This document shows positions 51,092 to 60,049 of a DNA stretch of 64,000 bases, one piece after another (positions within the stretch are counted from its first letter, which is position 1; each line of letters begins with the position of its first letter). Under the pieces are notes generated by a model. The model had not been told where the DNA came from and made no database searches. It saw only the letters and a list, made by a program, of their open reading frames with translations. The translations under genes and the position numbers were made by a program. The DNA comes from Mycolicibacterium sp. MU0053 (GTDB lineage Bacteria; Actinomycetota; Actinomycetes; Mycobacteriales; Mycobacteriaceae): the NCBI RefSeq assembly GCF_963378095.1, contig NZ_OY726397.1, positions 2,170,001 to 2,234,000 of the forward strand, given 5' to 3'.

Positions 51092-51556
51092 ATGGCTCGT
51101 GCGACGTCGTCCTGGCTTTCCGGTGGTGATCCGGCGGATTCGGCACCGGATTCGAGGTATCCCGGCGAGTTGCTCGGTTTGCCCGAGAGCGGGTCGCAAT
51201 CCCTGGCGTCGAGCGGACGCCGCATCCTCGCGCTGCTGCTGGACTGGCTGATCGCTTACGGGTTCGCGGCGCTGCTGATGAGCCTCGGGCTGTTCTCCCA
51301 GGCACTGTTGTCGACGGCCGTGCTGCTGGTGTGGCTGGTGGTGGGCGCGGTCTCGGTGCGGCTGTTCGGGTTCTCGCCTGGTCAACTGGCGCTGGGATTG
51401 ATGGTGGTGCCGGTCGACAACCGCATCCATGTCGGTCTCGGCCGCGCCCTGGGACGCGGTGCGCTGCTGGCGCTGGTGATTCCGGCGTTGTTCATGGACG
51501 GTGACGGCCGTGGCCTGCAGGACAAGTTCACCCACACCGCGGTGGTGCGCAGGTAG
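51092..51556 (+). CDS. RDD-family membrane protein
   Basis: 154-residue membrane protein. After about 45 hydrophilic residues (MARATSSWLSGG...), the RDD motif region begins SSGRRILALLLDWLIAYGFAALLM (R-x-L-D-W in place of R-D-D). Further helices lie at about 75-95 and 120-140. RDD proteins are sometimes Na+/H+ or small-molecule transporters; this one is uncharacterised. ATG at 51092 was chosen over 51080, though a GGAGGA directly before it leaves unusually little spacing. It diverges from glnA1 with the GlnR-like box between, as in M. tuberculosis (Rv2219A). Confidence 0.8.
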   Translation: MARATSSWLSGGDPADSAPDSRYPGELLGLPESGSQSLASSGRRILALLLDWLIAYGFAALLMSLGLFSQALLSTAVLLVWLVVGAVSVRLFGFSPGQLALGLMVVPVDNRIHVGLGRALGRGALLALVIPALFMDGDGRGLQDKFTHTAVVRR

Positions 51557-51566
51557 TTTCTCCGGC

Positions 51567-51623
51567 CGAGTCAGACCTGAGGCGACGGGCTTCTCGCACT
51601 TTGCCTGCGTGGTTTCTGACTCG
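51567..51623. repeat. 57-bp inverted-repeat element, copy A
   Basis: Begins CGAGTCAGA and ends TCTGACTCG, perfect 9-bp terminal inverted repeats. A core of 19 bases (51590-51608, starting CTTCTCGCACTTTG) is identical in copy B. It starts 10 bp after the RDD gene stop. The two copies agree at 50 of 57 positions in direct orientation and bracket the DUF559 gene. Confidence 0.9.
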
Positions 51624-51691
51624 AGCTCAGGCGGCTGCGGTTGTGGATAGCCGAGCACGCGACGTTCGCCTGATCTGGCATTTTGCCTTGG

Positions 51692-52528
51692 ATGGCTCAC
51701 GTGTTCATCGGCAGCGAGGCGCTCGCGGCCGGCAAGGTCACTCGCTATGAACTCAGCACGCGTTATCAGCGGGTGTTGCCCAATGTCTATGCGCCCAAGC
51801 GTGCCTCGCTGTCCCTCTTTGATCGCACGACCGCGGCATGGTTGTGGTCCAAGCGAAAAGGTGTCGTCACCGGCTTGGCGGCCTCGTCGCTGCACGGTGC
51901 TCGCTGGGTGAAAAGCGAAGTGGCGATCGAATTGAACTTGGCCAACAACAAGTCGCCCGCAGGGGTGTTGACCAGGAACGAGACGCTGCCTGAGGGGGAG
52001 GTCACCCGCCTTAAGGGGATGGCCATCACCACAATTGAGCGCACCGCCTTTGATCTCGCGCGCCGCTTACCGGTGGGCAAGGCGGTTCAACGACTGGACG
52101 CGCTGGCCCACGCCACCCATTTCAAACCGGCGGACGTGCTGGAACTCCTGCAAAGCCATCGTGCGGCAAGGGGGTGTTCAAGAGTCCCCAGCATCTTGGA
52201 CCTCATTGACGCGGGCGCACAATCGCCGCAGGAGACGTGGCTGCGGCTGCTGTTCATCGATGCGGGATACCCGAGACCACAAACCCAGATTCCGATCCTG
52301 GGCCCGACTGGCTTCCCCAAGTACTACCTGGACATGGGTTGGCCGGAGTTGATGGTGGCCGTCGAATACGACGGTGAGCAGCATCGGCGCGATGACGGCC
52401 AGTACCGCCGCGACATCGGCCGCTCGGAGTACATCGAGCGAATAGGCTGGCGTCGTATCAGGGTGATCGCGGGCGACACCGCGCCCAGCATCTTGCGGAG
52501 AGCTGAATTGGCCGGCTTGCGACGCTGA
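51692..52528 (+). CDS. DUF559 / AbiEi-like nuclease-fold protein flanked by repeats
   Basis: 278-residue protein found as numerous paralogues in mycobacteria. The N-terminal half (about 1-130) resembles the type IV antitoxin AbiEi wing-HTH fold (GSEALAAGKVTRYELS, RKGVVTGLAASSLHGARW). The C-terminal half has the Vsr/DUF559 nuclease-like motif DMGWPELMVAVEYDGEQH: D214, E225, D227, Q230 and H231, preceded by E181 in SPQETWLRL. ATG 51692 is preferred over the TTG at 51683. GC is visibly lower than in neighbouring genes (for example, AAC/AAG runs at about 51940-51955), suggesting transfer. It lies between the RDD and DUF4191 genes, adjacent in M. tuberculosis. The 57-bp repeats lie 125 bp before and 6 bp after it. 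Confidence 0.8.
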   Translation: MAHVFIGSEALAAGKVTRYELSTRYQRVLPNVYAPKRASLSLFDRTTAAWLWSKRKGVVTGLAASSLHGARWVKSEVAIELNLANNKSPAGVLTRNETLPEGEVTRLKGMAITTIERTAFDLARRLPVGKAVQRLDALAHATHFKPADVLELLQSHRAARGCSRVPSILDLIDAGAQSPQETWLRLLFIDAGYPRPQTQIPILGPTGFPKYYLDMGWPELMVAVEYDGEQHRRDDGQYRRDIGRSEYIERIGWRRIRVIAGDTAPSILRRAELAGLRR

Positions 52529-52534
52529 TCAGAT

Positions 52535-52591
52535 CGAGTCAGACCTCAGGTGAGGGCCTTCTCGCACTTTGCCTGCCAGTTTTCTGACTCG
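52535..52591. repeat. 57-bp inverted-repeat element, copy B
   Basis: Same terminal repeats as copy A (CGAGTCAGA at 52535-52543, TCTGACTCG at 52583-52591) and the same 19-base core (52558-52576). It lies between the DUF559 stop (52528) and the DUF4191 stop (52604), two convergent genes, so it could also act as a transcription end. It starts 968 bp from copy A. Confidence 0.9.
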
Positions 52592-52603
52592 GCTCAGCAC
52601 CAG

Positions 52604-53356
52604 CTACTTGCGGCGGACGGTGCGGCCCACGCCGCGCATCTTGGCCTGGGCGGGCAGCGGCCCCTTCGGCATTGCCGCCGGGCCGATCTTGCTGCCCAGC
52701 GCCACCAACTTGGACTCCAACGCGTCGATCTGCTTGGCCGGGATGTTGGCCGGCAGCCGGGTCAGATGCCGCTCCAACTTGGCCAGCGGCACCTCGCCCT
52801 CGCCATTGCCGACGATGACGTCGTAGATCGGGACGTCGCCCACCAGGCGCGCGGTGCGCTTCTTCTCCTGCGCGAGCAGGGGCTTGACGCGGGTGGCCGA
52901 GCCCTCCGCGACGAAGATCACCCCGGGCCGCCCGATCACCCGGTGCACGGCATCGAAGTTGCCGGTGGCGGCGACCCCCGGCGTCACGCGCCACTTGCCG
53001 CGGAGGTTGTCCAGCGCCCACGCGGCCGCACCGGTCTGCCCCTCGGCCTTTTGGTAGACGGACTTCTGGGCGCGGCGGCCGAAGACGATGAAGGCGATGA
53101 GCGCCCCCAACACGATGCCCAACGGGATCATCATGTACATCGTGAAGCCGCCGATCGCGACGCCACCCAGTACCGACAACCCGACGACGACCAAGAAGGC
53201 CAGGATCATGTAGGGCAGCAGCCGCTTGTCTTCTTTGCGCTGCATCTGGAACGCCTGCCAAAGCTGACTGCGACGCTGCTTGGAAGCGGCCTTGCGGGCG
53301 GCCTTGGCCTCAGCCTTGGCGGCCTTGGACGCGGCAGGTTTACGGGGTTTCGCCAT
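52604..53356 (-). CDS. DUF4191 family membrane protein (Rv2219-like)
   Basis: 250-residue protein. A strongly basic N-terminus (KPRKPAASKAAKAEAKAARK) precedes two transmembrane helices, about 48-66 and 73-93 (YMMIPLGIVLGALIAFIVFG), then a soluble domain with a conserved block VIGRPGVIFVAEGSATRVKPLLAQEKKRTARLVGDVPI and a basic C-terminus (MRGVGRTVRRK). The family is uncharacterised. It is next to lipA on the same strand with a 23-bp gap, the order found in M. tuberculosis (Rv2219). Confidence 0.88.
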   Translation of the reverse strand: MAKPRKPAASKAAKAEAKAARKAASKQRRSQLWQAFQMQRKEDKRLLPYMILAFLVVVGLSVLGGVAIGGFTMYMMIPLGIVLGALIAFIVFGRRAQKSVYQKAEGQTGAAAWALDNLRGKWRVTPGVAATGNFDAVHRVIGRPGVIFVAEGSATRVKPLLAQEKKRTARLVGDVPIYDVIVGNGEGEVPLAKLERHLTRLPANIPAKQIDALESKLVALGSKIGPAAMPKGPLPAQAKMRGVGRTVRRK

Positions 53357-53379
53357 ACAGCAAGGATAAGGGCTGAAAA

Positions 53380-54315
53380 TTAGTGCTTGGCAGCGGTGCG
53401 CTGCTCGACGGCCTGGGCGTAGAGGCGGCCGGCGCGGTAAGAGGAGCGCACCAGTGGACCGGCGAGTACTCCGGCGAAGCCGAGACGCTCGGCGAACGCG
53501 GCATGCTCGACGAATTCCTCGGGCTTGACCCAGCGCGCGATCGGATGGTGGCGCACCGAAGGCCGCAGGTACTGGGTGATGGTGACGATGTCGCAGCCGG
53601 CCCCATGCAGATCGCGCAGCGCGGTCTCGACCTCGTCGGGGGTCTCGCCCATGCCGAGGATCAGGTTGGACTTGGTGACCAGGCCGTCCTCGCGCGCGGC
53701 GCTCAGCACGTCCAGGCTGCGCTGGTAGCGAAACGCCGGACGGATGCGCTTGAAGATCCGCGGCACGGTCTCGACGTTGTGCGCCAACACCTCTGGGCGC
53801 GTCTCGAACACCTCGGCCAGCTGCTCGGGGATGCCGTTGAAGTCCGGGATGAGCAGCTCCACCCCGGTGCCGGGATTGAGCGCCTTGATCGCGCGCACCG
53901 TCTCGGCGTACAGCCAGGCGCCGCCGTCGGGCAGATCGTCGCGGGCCACGCCGGTGACCGTCGAGTACCGCAGGCCCATCGCGGCCACGCTTTCGGCGAC
54001 CCGGCGCGGCTCGTCGCGGTCGAGTTCGGCCGGCTTGCCGGTGTCGATCTGGCAGAAGTCACACCGGCGGGTGCATTGTTCGCCGCCGATCAGGAACGTC
54101 GCCTCGCGGTCTTCCCAGCACTCGTAGATGTTGGGGCAGCCCGCTTCCTCACACACGGTGTGCAGGCCCTCGCGCTTGACCAGCGCTTTGAGTGCGGTGT
54201 ACTCCGGTCCCATCCGGGCGCGGGTCTTGATCCACGGCGGTTTGCGCTCGATCGGGGTCTCGGCGTTGCGAACCTCGAGACGAAGCAGCTTGCGGTTACC
54301 GGGATCGACACTCAC
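53380..54315 (-). CDS. lipA: Lipoyl synthase LipA
   Basis: Radical-SAM enzyme inserting two sulfurs into octanoyl groups on E2 and H proteins. It has 311 residues, the M. tuberculosis length. The auxiliary cluster cysteines are C55, C60 and C66 ([12 protein letters not shown]), the radical-SAM triad C81, C85 and C88 (CTRRCDFC), and the terminal serine ligand lies in VRSSYRAG near 292. The GTG start at 54315 overlaps the lipB stop by 4 bp, fixing it against longer frames. It supplies lipoate for DlaT (in this window) and thus AceE. Confidence 0.95.
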   Translation of the reverse strand: MSVDPGNRKLLRLEVRNAETPIERKPPWIKTRARMGPEYTALKALVKREGLHTVCEEAGCPNIYECWEDREATFLIGGEQCTRRCDFCQIDTGKPAELDRDEPRRVAESVAAMGLRYSTVTGVARDDLPDGGAWLYAETVRAIKALNPGTGVELLIPDFNGIPEQLAEVFETRPEVLAHNVETVPRIFKRIRPAFRYQRSLDVLSAAREDGLVTKSNLILGMGETPDEVETALRDLHGAGCDIVTITQYLRPSVRHHPIARWVKPEEFVEHAAFAERLGFAGVLAGPLVRSSYRAGRLYAQAVEQRTAAKH

Positions 54316-55025
54316 AACGATGATGCTACGCGGTGCGACTCTTTGCGCTGGACCGGCAACAGTCCGTCCAGCGCGTCGCACACCGCGTCGCTGACCTGCC
54401 GGCGCACCTCGGCGACCCCGACGGGTCGGCCCAGTTCGGCCGAGAGCGAACTGACCCCCGCATCGGCGATCCCGCACGGCACGATGGCGCCGAACGCGTT
54501 CAGGTCACAGTCACAGTTCAATGCGAAGCCGTGCAACGTCACCGCCCGCGCGACGCGGATGCCGATCGCGCCGATCTTGCGCTCCGGCCGTGGGACGCCG
54601 CCGACGACCTGTTCGGGCAGCCAGACCCCCGAGCGGCCCTCGACCCGGCCGGCGTCGAGTCCGAGCCCGGTGCACACGCTGATCAGCGATTCCTCCAGGC
54701 GCCGAACGAAATTCACCACATCCAGCGGCTCGGCCAGGCCGATGATGGGATAGCCCACCAATTGTCCGGGCCCGTGCCAGGTGATCTTGCCGCCGCGGTC
54801 GGTGTCGACCACCGGGGTGCCGTCCACCGGGCGCTCATGGGCCTCGGTACGGCGTCCCGCGGTGTAGACCGGCGGATGCTCGAGCAACAGCAGCGTGTCG
54901 GGCCCGCCGGCCACTCGGGCGTCGGCGCATTCCCGCTGCAATTGCCAGGCGTCCTGATAGTCGATGCGACCCAACTCGCGCACCTCGATCGGCGTGCTCG
55001 CCGCTCGAATCGAGGCCGTGGTCAT
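54312..55025 (-). CDS. lipB: Octanoyl-(ACP):protein transferase LipB
   Basis: 237-residue enzyme moving octanoate from ACP to apo-lipoyl domains. The catalytic pair is K150 (RKIGAIG) and C184 (VPCGIAD), with the substrate segment [16 protein letters not shown]. These match the M. tuberculosis K142/C176 after an 8-residue N-terminal difference. Its stop overlaps the lipA start (GTGA), so the products are made together. It lies 26 bp downstream of the epimerase gene on the same strand. Confidence 0.95.
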   Translation of the reverse strand: MTTASIRAASTPIEVRELGRIDYQDAWQLQRECADARVAGGPDTLLLLEHPPVYTAGRRTEAHERPVDGTPVVDTDRGGKITWHGPGQLVGYPIIGLAEPLDVVNFVRRLEESLISVCTGLGLDAGRVEGRSGVWLPEQVVGGVPRPERKIGAIGIRVARAVTLHGFALNCDCDLNAFGAIVPCGIADAGVSSLSAELGRPVGVAEVRRQVSDAVCDALDGLLPVQRKESHRVASSL

Positions 55026-55051
55026 GGGATTCACAGTACTCGCAGCGGCAC

Positions 55052-55963
55052 CTAGGCCCGCCGCATCACATAGGACAGCGCCTCGCCGATGGTGTTGTGC
55101 TCGAACCCGAAGCCGGCCCGCTCCAGCGCCGCCGGGATGGCCCGCTGCCCCGTCAACAGCCCCTCGTCGGCGAAGTCGCCCATCGCGATCCGGGCGGCGA
55201 ATCCCGGAATCGCCAGCAGCGTCGGGCGATTCAGCGCCCGACCCAAAGCCGCGGTGAACTGCGCGTTGGTGACCGGGGCGGGTCCGGTGAGGTTGACCGG
55301 CCCGGACAGCTCGGAGTTGGTGAGCGCGAAGCGAAGTGCGCGCACCTCGTCGACCAGGGTGATCCACGGCATGTACTGCCGCCCATTGCCCAGCCGGGCG
55401 CCCAGGCCGAGCGCAAAGAGCGGCCGCAACCGGGCCACCAGGCCGCCGGCGGGGGAGAGCACCAGGCCCGTGCGCGCCAACACCACCCGGGCGCCCGCCG
55501 CGGTGGCGGCCTGGGTTGCGGCCTCCCAGTCCTGACACAACCTGGCCAGGAAACCCGTGCCGGCCGGGGCACTTTCGTCGACCGTGCGATCGCGGGTGTC
55601 CCCGTAGTAGCCCACCGCGCTGGCGTTGATCAGCGTGGGCACCCCGGTGCGCGCGACGGCCGCCGCGAGCACCTCGGTGGGTTCGATCCGGCTGTCGCGC
55701 AGGCTCTGTTTGAACGCGCCCGACCACCGGCGACCGCCGACGTTGACGCCGCACAGGTTGACGACGGCGTCGACGCCGGACAGATCGTCGGGATCGAGTT
55801 CACCGGTATCGGGATTCCAGTACCGCTCATCCGGGTTCGACGGTGCCCGCCGCACCAGTCGGGTCACGCGGTGACCGTCGGCGCGCAACGCCGAGGTCAG
55901 CGCCGAGCCGATCAGCCCGGAGGAACCGGCGATCGCAACGGCGGTGGCTGCTTGCCCGGCCAC
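55052..55963 (-). CDS. TIGR01777-family NAD(P)-binding epimerase-like protein (Rv2216-like)
   Basis: 303-residue extended SDR-fold protein. The nucleotide-binding motif is [13 protein letters not shown] near the N-terminus. Other family segments are [28 protein letters not shown] (with the SDR tyrosine region), [25 protein letters not shown] and [15 protein letters not shown]. Members resemble cell-division inhibitor SulA relatives but the function is unclear. It starts 3 bp from the dlaT stop and is on the same strand as lipB, so all may be co-transcribed. Confidence 0.9.
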   Translation of the reverse strand: MAGQAATAVAIAGSSGLIGSALTSALRADGHRVTRLVRRAPSNPDERYWNPDTGELDPDDLSGVDAVVNLCGVNVGGRRWSGAFKQSLRDSRIEPTEVLAAAVARTGVPTLINASAVGYYGDTRDRTVDESAPAGTGFLARLCQDWEAATQAATAAGARVVLARTGLVLSPAGGLVARLRPLFALGLGARLGNGRQYMPWITLVDEVRALRFALTNSELSGPVNLTGPAPVTNAQFTAALGRALNRPTLLAIPGFAARIAMGDFADEGLLTGQRAIPAALERAGFGFEHNTIGEALSYVMRRA

Positions 55964-55966
55964 CGG

Positions 55967-57745
55967 CTAGAGCCCCAGGTCGGCCTCGAACGCACCTTCC
56001 TCGAGTCTCTTCTTGATGGTGGTCAGGAAGCGGCCCGCGTCGGCGCCGTCGATCAGCCGGTGGTCGTAGGTCAGCGGCAGGTAGCAGATGGACCGCACGC
56101 CGATGGACTCGTTGCCGGTCTCGTCGACCACCACCCGCGGGCGCTTGACGATCGCGCCGGTGCCCAGCATCGCGGCCTGCGGCGGCACCAGGATCGGGGT
56201 GTCGAACAGCGCGCCCTGGCTGCCGATGTTGGTGATGGTGAACGTGCCACCGGACAGCTCGTCGGGCTTGAGCTTGCCGGTGCGGGCCCGGTTGGCGATG
56301 TCGTGGATGGCGCGGGCCAGCCCGGCCAGCGACAGATCGCCGGCGTTGTGCACCACCGGCGAGAGCAGGCCCTGCTCGGTGTCGACGGCGAAGCCGAGGT
56401 GCTCGGCGTCGAAGTAGGTGATCTCCTTCTTGTCCTCGTCGTAGCTGGCATTGATGTTCGGATGAGCCTTGAGCGCGTCGATCACCGCGCGGGCGATGAA
56501 CGGCAGGTAGGTCAGGTTCACTCCCTCGCGTTCGCTGAACTCCTGCTTGGCCCTGGTCCGCAGCGCCACGATCTTGGTCATGTCGACCTCGTGGGTCTGC
56601 GTCAGCTGCGCGGTGGCCTGCAGCGACTCGCGGGTCTTCTTGGCGGTGATCTGCCGAATCCGATTGGCCTTCTGCGTGCTGCCGCGCAGGTGTGCCAGCG
56701 GGCTCGGAGCGGTCGACGCCGCCGGAGCCGCGCTGGCCGCGGGAGCGGACGGCGCCGCCGGTGCCGGCGCGGCCGGAGCCTTCTTGGCCTCCGCGGCGGC
56801 CAGCACGTCCTGCTTGCGAATGCGTCCGCCGACGCCGGTGCCCTTGACCGACGCCAGGTCGACGTCGTTCTCCACGGCCAGCTTGCGCACCAGCGGCGTG
56901 ACATAGGGCGTGCTGTCGGACTCGCCGGCCGGCGCGGCCGCCGCAGCGGCGGGCTTGGGCTCGGGCTTGGGTTCCGGCTTGGGAGTGGCGGCCGGTTCCG
57001 GCTTGGCTTCCTCGGCCGGCTTGGCCTTGGGCTCCGGTTCGGGCTCGGGTTCCGGCTCCGGCTCCGGCTCCGGCTCGGGCTCGGGTTCCGGCTCGGGTTC
57101 CGGCTTGGACTCCGCGGGTGCGGCGTCCTGGTCGCCGATCACGGCGAGCTCGCCGCCCACCTCGACGGTGTCGTCCTCCTCGGCGGCGATCGACAGCAGG
57201 GTGCCGGCCACCGGCGACGGGATCTCGGTGTCGACCTTGTCCGTGGACACCTCGAGCAACGGCTCGTCCACCTCGACGGAGTCGCCGACCTTCTTCAGCC
57301 AGCGGGTCACGGTGCCCTCGGTGACGGACTCGCCGAGTTCGGGCATGGTCACCGAGGTCCCGGAACCGCCACCGGAGGAGGGTTCGGCCTTGGCGGCGGG
57401 CGCGGGTTCCGGCTCGGACTGCGGCTCTGGTTCGGGTTCCGGCTCGGGCTCGGGCTCGGACTGCTCCTCGGAAGCATCGGCGTCGCCGCCGGCAGCGCTG
57501 TCGTCGTCGGCGTCGCCGATGACGGCGAGTTCGCCGCCGACCTCGACGGTGTCGTCCTCCTGGGCCACGATCTTGGTCAGGACACCGGCGACCGGCGAGG
57601 GGATCTCGGTGTCGACCTTGTCGGTGGAGACTTCGAGCAGGGGCTCGTCGACCTCGACCGTGTCGCCCTCCTGCTTGAGCCAGCGCGTGACGGTACCTTC
57701 GGTAACGCTCTCTCCGAGTTCGGGCATCTGTACGGACACGGACAT
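55967..57745 (-). CDS. dlaT: Dihydrolipoamide acyltransferase E2 (DlaT)
   Basis: 592-residue E2 core of pyruvate dehydrogenase, also part of peroxynitrite reductase in M. tuberculosis. It has two lipoyl domains with lipoylated lysines K43 and K170 (each in [11 protein letters not shown]), a Pro/Glu/Ala linker with a long EP run (about 214-240), a peripheral subunit-binding domain (about 280-318, [17 protein letters not shown]) and the catalytic domain ending [13 protein letters not shown] (H562, D566). ATG 57745 was preferred over 57775 because the domain begins [17 protein letters not shown]. It partners AceE, LipA and LipB in this window. Confidence 0.94.
   Translation of the reverse strand: MSVSVQMPELGESVTEGTVTRWLKQEGDTVEVDEPLLEVSTDKVDTEIPSPVAGVLTKIVAQEDDTVEVGGELAVIGDADDDSAAGGDADASEEQSEPEPEPEPEPEPQSEPEPAPAAKAEPSSGGGSGTSVTMPELGESVTEGTVTRWLKKVGDSVEVDEPLLEVSTDKVDTEIPSPVAGTLLSIAAEEDDTVEVGGELAVIGDQDAAPAESKPEPEPEPEPEPEPEPEPEPEPEPEPKAKPAEEAKPEPAATPKPEPKPEPKPAAAAAAPAGESDSTPYVTPLVRKLAVENDVDLASVKGTGVGGRIRKQDVLAAAEAKKAPAAPAPAAPSAPAASAAPAASTAPSPLAHLRGSTQKANRIRQITAKKTRESLQATAQLTQTHEVDMTKIVALRTRAKQEFSEREGVNLTYLPFIARAVIDALKAHPNINASYDEDKKEITYFDAEHLGFAVDTEQGLLSPVVHNAGDLSLAGLARAIHDIANRARTGKLKPDELSGGTFTITNIGSQGALFDTPILVPPQAAMLGTGAIVKRPRVVVDETGNESIGVRSICYLPLTYDHRLIDGADAGRFLTTIKKRLEEGAFEADLGL
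57026..57106 (-). repeat. Glu-Pro dipeptide repeat within dlaT
   Basis: About 12 alternating Glu-Pro codons form the linker between the second lipoyl domain and the E3-binding domain. A shorter EP tract lies at about residues 97-115. Such tracts stiffen linkers of E2 proteins and can expand or contract by slippage; the nucleotide sequence is a repeated GGTTCCGGCTCG-like unit on the plus strand. Confidence 0.8.
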
Positions 57746-57908
57746 GTCAGCTGACTCCTCGAAGGTCGTTTGCACCGGTTGTCCTCTGGCTTACCACAGC
57801 CTTGTGAGCGCTGCCGGGAACCGATGGGGATCGTCGGGCATCCATCCTGTCACTGCGTGGGTTCTGTCACGAACTCGGGCTGAAAGCAGACTCTGGCACT
57901 ATCGAAAC

Positions 57909-58238
57909 ATGGGTTTTTTCGACCGCTTCCGGAGGTCCGGCAGACGCGGCTCCGCAGAGGTGGCCTACCTGCGTGACTGGGTGGCCTCGCACCACGGTGT
58001 GGAGGCCTACATCGAGCCGAAAACCACGGTCACCGACGTGACCGCGTGCCTGGTGGCCAGCGACGGCGAATGGACGCGGCGCAGCGTCGGGGAGGTCGGC
58101 GCGCAACGGTTGTCTGCGCAGTTGCGCATTCCGGTCTACGACGTGCAGAAGGTGGGTTACCCGCAGCGGATGCGGGACTTCGACGCGCGTCGGCGGATCG
58201 AACGCAAGAGGGCGCTGCGCAGGGAACTCGAGAGCTGA
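57909..58238 (+). CDS. Conserved mycobacterial hypothetical protein
   Basis: 109-residue basic protein, starting MGFFDRFRRSG and ending RRIERKRALRRELES. It contains no transmembrane segment and no recognised domain; a central part (AEVAYLRDWVASHHGVEAYIEPKTTVTDVTACLVASDGEWTR) appears globular, with predicted alternating helix and strand. ATG 57909 was taken as the natural start: TATCGAAAC lies upstream and nothing in frame before it looks coding. It diverges from dlaT (163 bp between) and precedes ephD by 70 bp, with a TTGACA at 58247. Confidence 0.72.
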   Translation: MGFFDRFRRSGRRGSAEVAYLRDWVASHHGVEAYIEPKTTVTDVTACLVASDGEWTRRSVGEVGAQRLSAQLRIPVYDVQKVGYPQRMRDFDARRRIERKRALRRELES

Positions 58239-58308
58239 CCGATCCCTTGACATCCCGTTACCGGCGGTATGAGGTACTGGCAGGCATGGAACGACGGGAG
58301 AGTCAGGG

Positions 58309-60042
58309 ATGACCAGTGCGCGCTACGTGGACGCCGGCGACGGCATTCGGATCGCGGTCTACGAGGAGGGCAACCCGGACGGCCCGCCGCTGGTGATGGC
58401 GCACGGCTGGCCCGACTCGCACGCGCTGTGGGACGGCGTGGTCGCCGAACTCTCGGATCGGTTCCGCATCATCCGCTACGACAACCGCGGTGTGGGCGCC
58501 TCGACCGTCCCGAGGCCGGTGCGCGAGTACACCATGGCCCGACTCGCCGACGACTTCGCGGCCGTGGTCGCCGAACTGAGTCCCGGGGTGCCCGTGCACG
58601 TGTTGGCCCACGACTGGGGTTCGGTGGCCACCTGGGAGTACTTGAGCCGGCCGGCGGCCACCGCGACGGTGGCATCGTTCACCTCGGTGTCGGGCCCGAG
58701 CACCGACCACTACGGCGCGTTCATCTTCGACGGGCTGACCCGGCCGTACCGGCCGCTGCGATTCGCGCGCGCCGTCGGACTGGCCGCGCGGATGGCCTAC
58801 TGGTTCCCGTTCTCGGTCCCGGTGCTGGCGCCGGCCGCGATGCGGGCCGGGCTGGCCCGCCGGCTGCAGGCCAAGGATTCGCCGGGCGCACCGAAATACC
58901 GCGGCGAGAACTTCGATGACGACGCCGCCAACTCGATGAAGATCTACCGCGCCATCGCGTTTCGGGCGCCGACCGTGCGCCGCGATCACTACGTGTCGGT
59001 TCCCGTGCAGCTCATCTGCAACGACAACGACCCGGTGGTACGCGGGTACGGCTTCACCGACGAGGCGAAGTGGACGTCGCGGCTGTGGCGTCGTGACCTC
59101 AAGGCCGGGCACTGGGCGCCGTTCTCGCACGCCCCGGCCATTGCGCGGGCCGTCGTCGAACTCGTCGACCACCTCGAGGGCGCCCCCGCCGCCCGGGCGC
59201 TGCGCCGCGCCGAGGTGGGCCGGGTCCGCGGCCTGTTCGGCGACACCCTGGTCTCGGTGACCGGGGCCGGCAGCGGCATCGGCCGCGCGACCGCGCTGGC
59301 GTTCGCCGCCGAGGGGGCCGAGGTCATCGTCAGCGACATCGACGAGGCCGGCGCCAAGCAGACGGCCGCGACCGTCACCGCCCGCGGCGGCGCCGCACAC
59401 GCCTACGTGCTCGACGTCGCCGACGCCGAGGCGGTGCAGCGCTTCGCCGACGAGGTCTGCGCCACCCACGGCGTGCCCGACGTCGTGGTCAACAACGCCG
59501 GGGTCGGGCAGGCGGGCCCGTTCCTGGACACCCCGCCGGCGGAGTTCGACCGGGTGCTCGACGTCAACCTCGGCGGCGTGGTCAACGGGTGCCGGGCGTT
59601 CGCGGCCAAGATGGTGCAGCAGGGCACTGGTGGTCATCTGGTCAACATCGCCTCGATGGCCGCCTATGCGCCGTTCGGGTCGATGAACGCCTATTGCACC
59701 TCCAAGGCCGCGGTGTACATGTTCTCCGACTGTCTGCGGGCCGAATTAGCCTCCGCGGGAATCGGTTTGACCACGGTGTGCCCGGGTGCGGTCGACACCA
59801 ACATCGTGGCGGCCACCCGCTTCGACATCGACCCCGACGCGGGTGAGGCCGCCCGGGCCCGTGCCCAGAAGGTGTTCCTGCGGCGCGGCTACAGCGCGGA
59901 CAAGGCGGCCAAGGCCATCCTGGCCGCGGTCCGCAACGACACCGCGATCCTGCCGGTCACGCCCGAAGCGCAGGTGGTCTACGGCCTGTCGCGACTGCTG
60001 CCCGGGGCGCTGCGCCGCGCCGCGCGCGCGGAGGCCTTCTAG
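58309..60042 (+). CDS. ephD: EphD: epoxide hydrolase fused to short-chain dehydrogenase
   Basis: 577-residue two-domain protein. Residues 1-300 are an alpha/beta hydrolase with nucleophile D102 (LAHDWGSVATWE), HGWP oxyanion segment (32-35) and H268 (AGHWAPF). Residues 312-577 are a classical SDR with GAGSGIG (319-325), NNAG (395-398), S449, Y462 and K466 (NAYCTSKAA). The M. tuberculosis orthologue has been linked to mycolic acid epoxide/oxygenation metabolism; the partner reaction here is inferred. ATG 58309 has GGGAGAGTCAGGG just before it. A TTGACA at 58247-58252 may be its -35. Confidence 0.92.
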   Translation: MTSARYVDAGDGIRIAVYEEGNPDGPPLVMAHGWPDSHALWDGVVAELSDRFRIIRYDNRGVGASTVPRPVREYTMARLADDFAAVVAELSPGVPVHVLAHDWGSVATWEYLSRPAATATVASFTSVSGPSTDHYGAFIFDGLTRPYRPLRFARAVGLAARMAYWFPFSVPVLAPAAMRAGLARRLQAKDSPGAPKYRGENFDDDAANSMKIYRAIAFRAPTVRRDHYVSVPVQLICNDNDPVVRGYGFTDEAKWTSRLWRRDLKAGHWAPFSHAPAIARAVVELVDHLEGAPAARALRRAEVGRVRGLFGDTLVSVTGAGSGIGRATALAFAAEGAEVIVSDIDEAGAKQTAATVTARGGAAHAYVLDVADAEAVQRFADEVCATHGVPDVVVNNAGVGQAGPFLDTPPAEFDRVLDVNLGGVVNGCRAFAAKMVQQGTGGHLVNIASMAAYAPFGSMNAYCTSKAAVYMFSDCLRAELASAGIGLTTVCPGAVDTNIVAATRFDIDPDAGEAARARAQKVFLRRGYSADKAAKAILAAVRNDTAILPVTPEAQVVYGLSRLLPGALRRAARAEAF

Positions 60043-60049
60043 GGGCCCG

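Noticed and set aside
57026..57106. CRISPR or tandem-repeat array
   Set aside because: The periodic GGTTCCGGCTCG-like units encode the Glu-Pro linker of DlaT in frame; no spacers or constant repeat length.
55097..57754. 885-codon plus-strand frame opposite dlaT and the epimerase
   Set aside because: Antisense shadow of the Pro/Glu-rich DlaT coding sequence, with low-complexity Gly/Leu runs and no domain.
58247..58295. Full sigma-A promoter for ephD
   Set aside because: TTGACA is present, but no convincing TANNNT lies 16-18 bp downstream, so only the possible -35 is mentioned.
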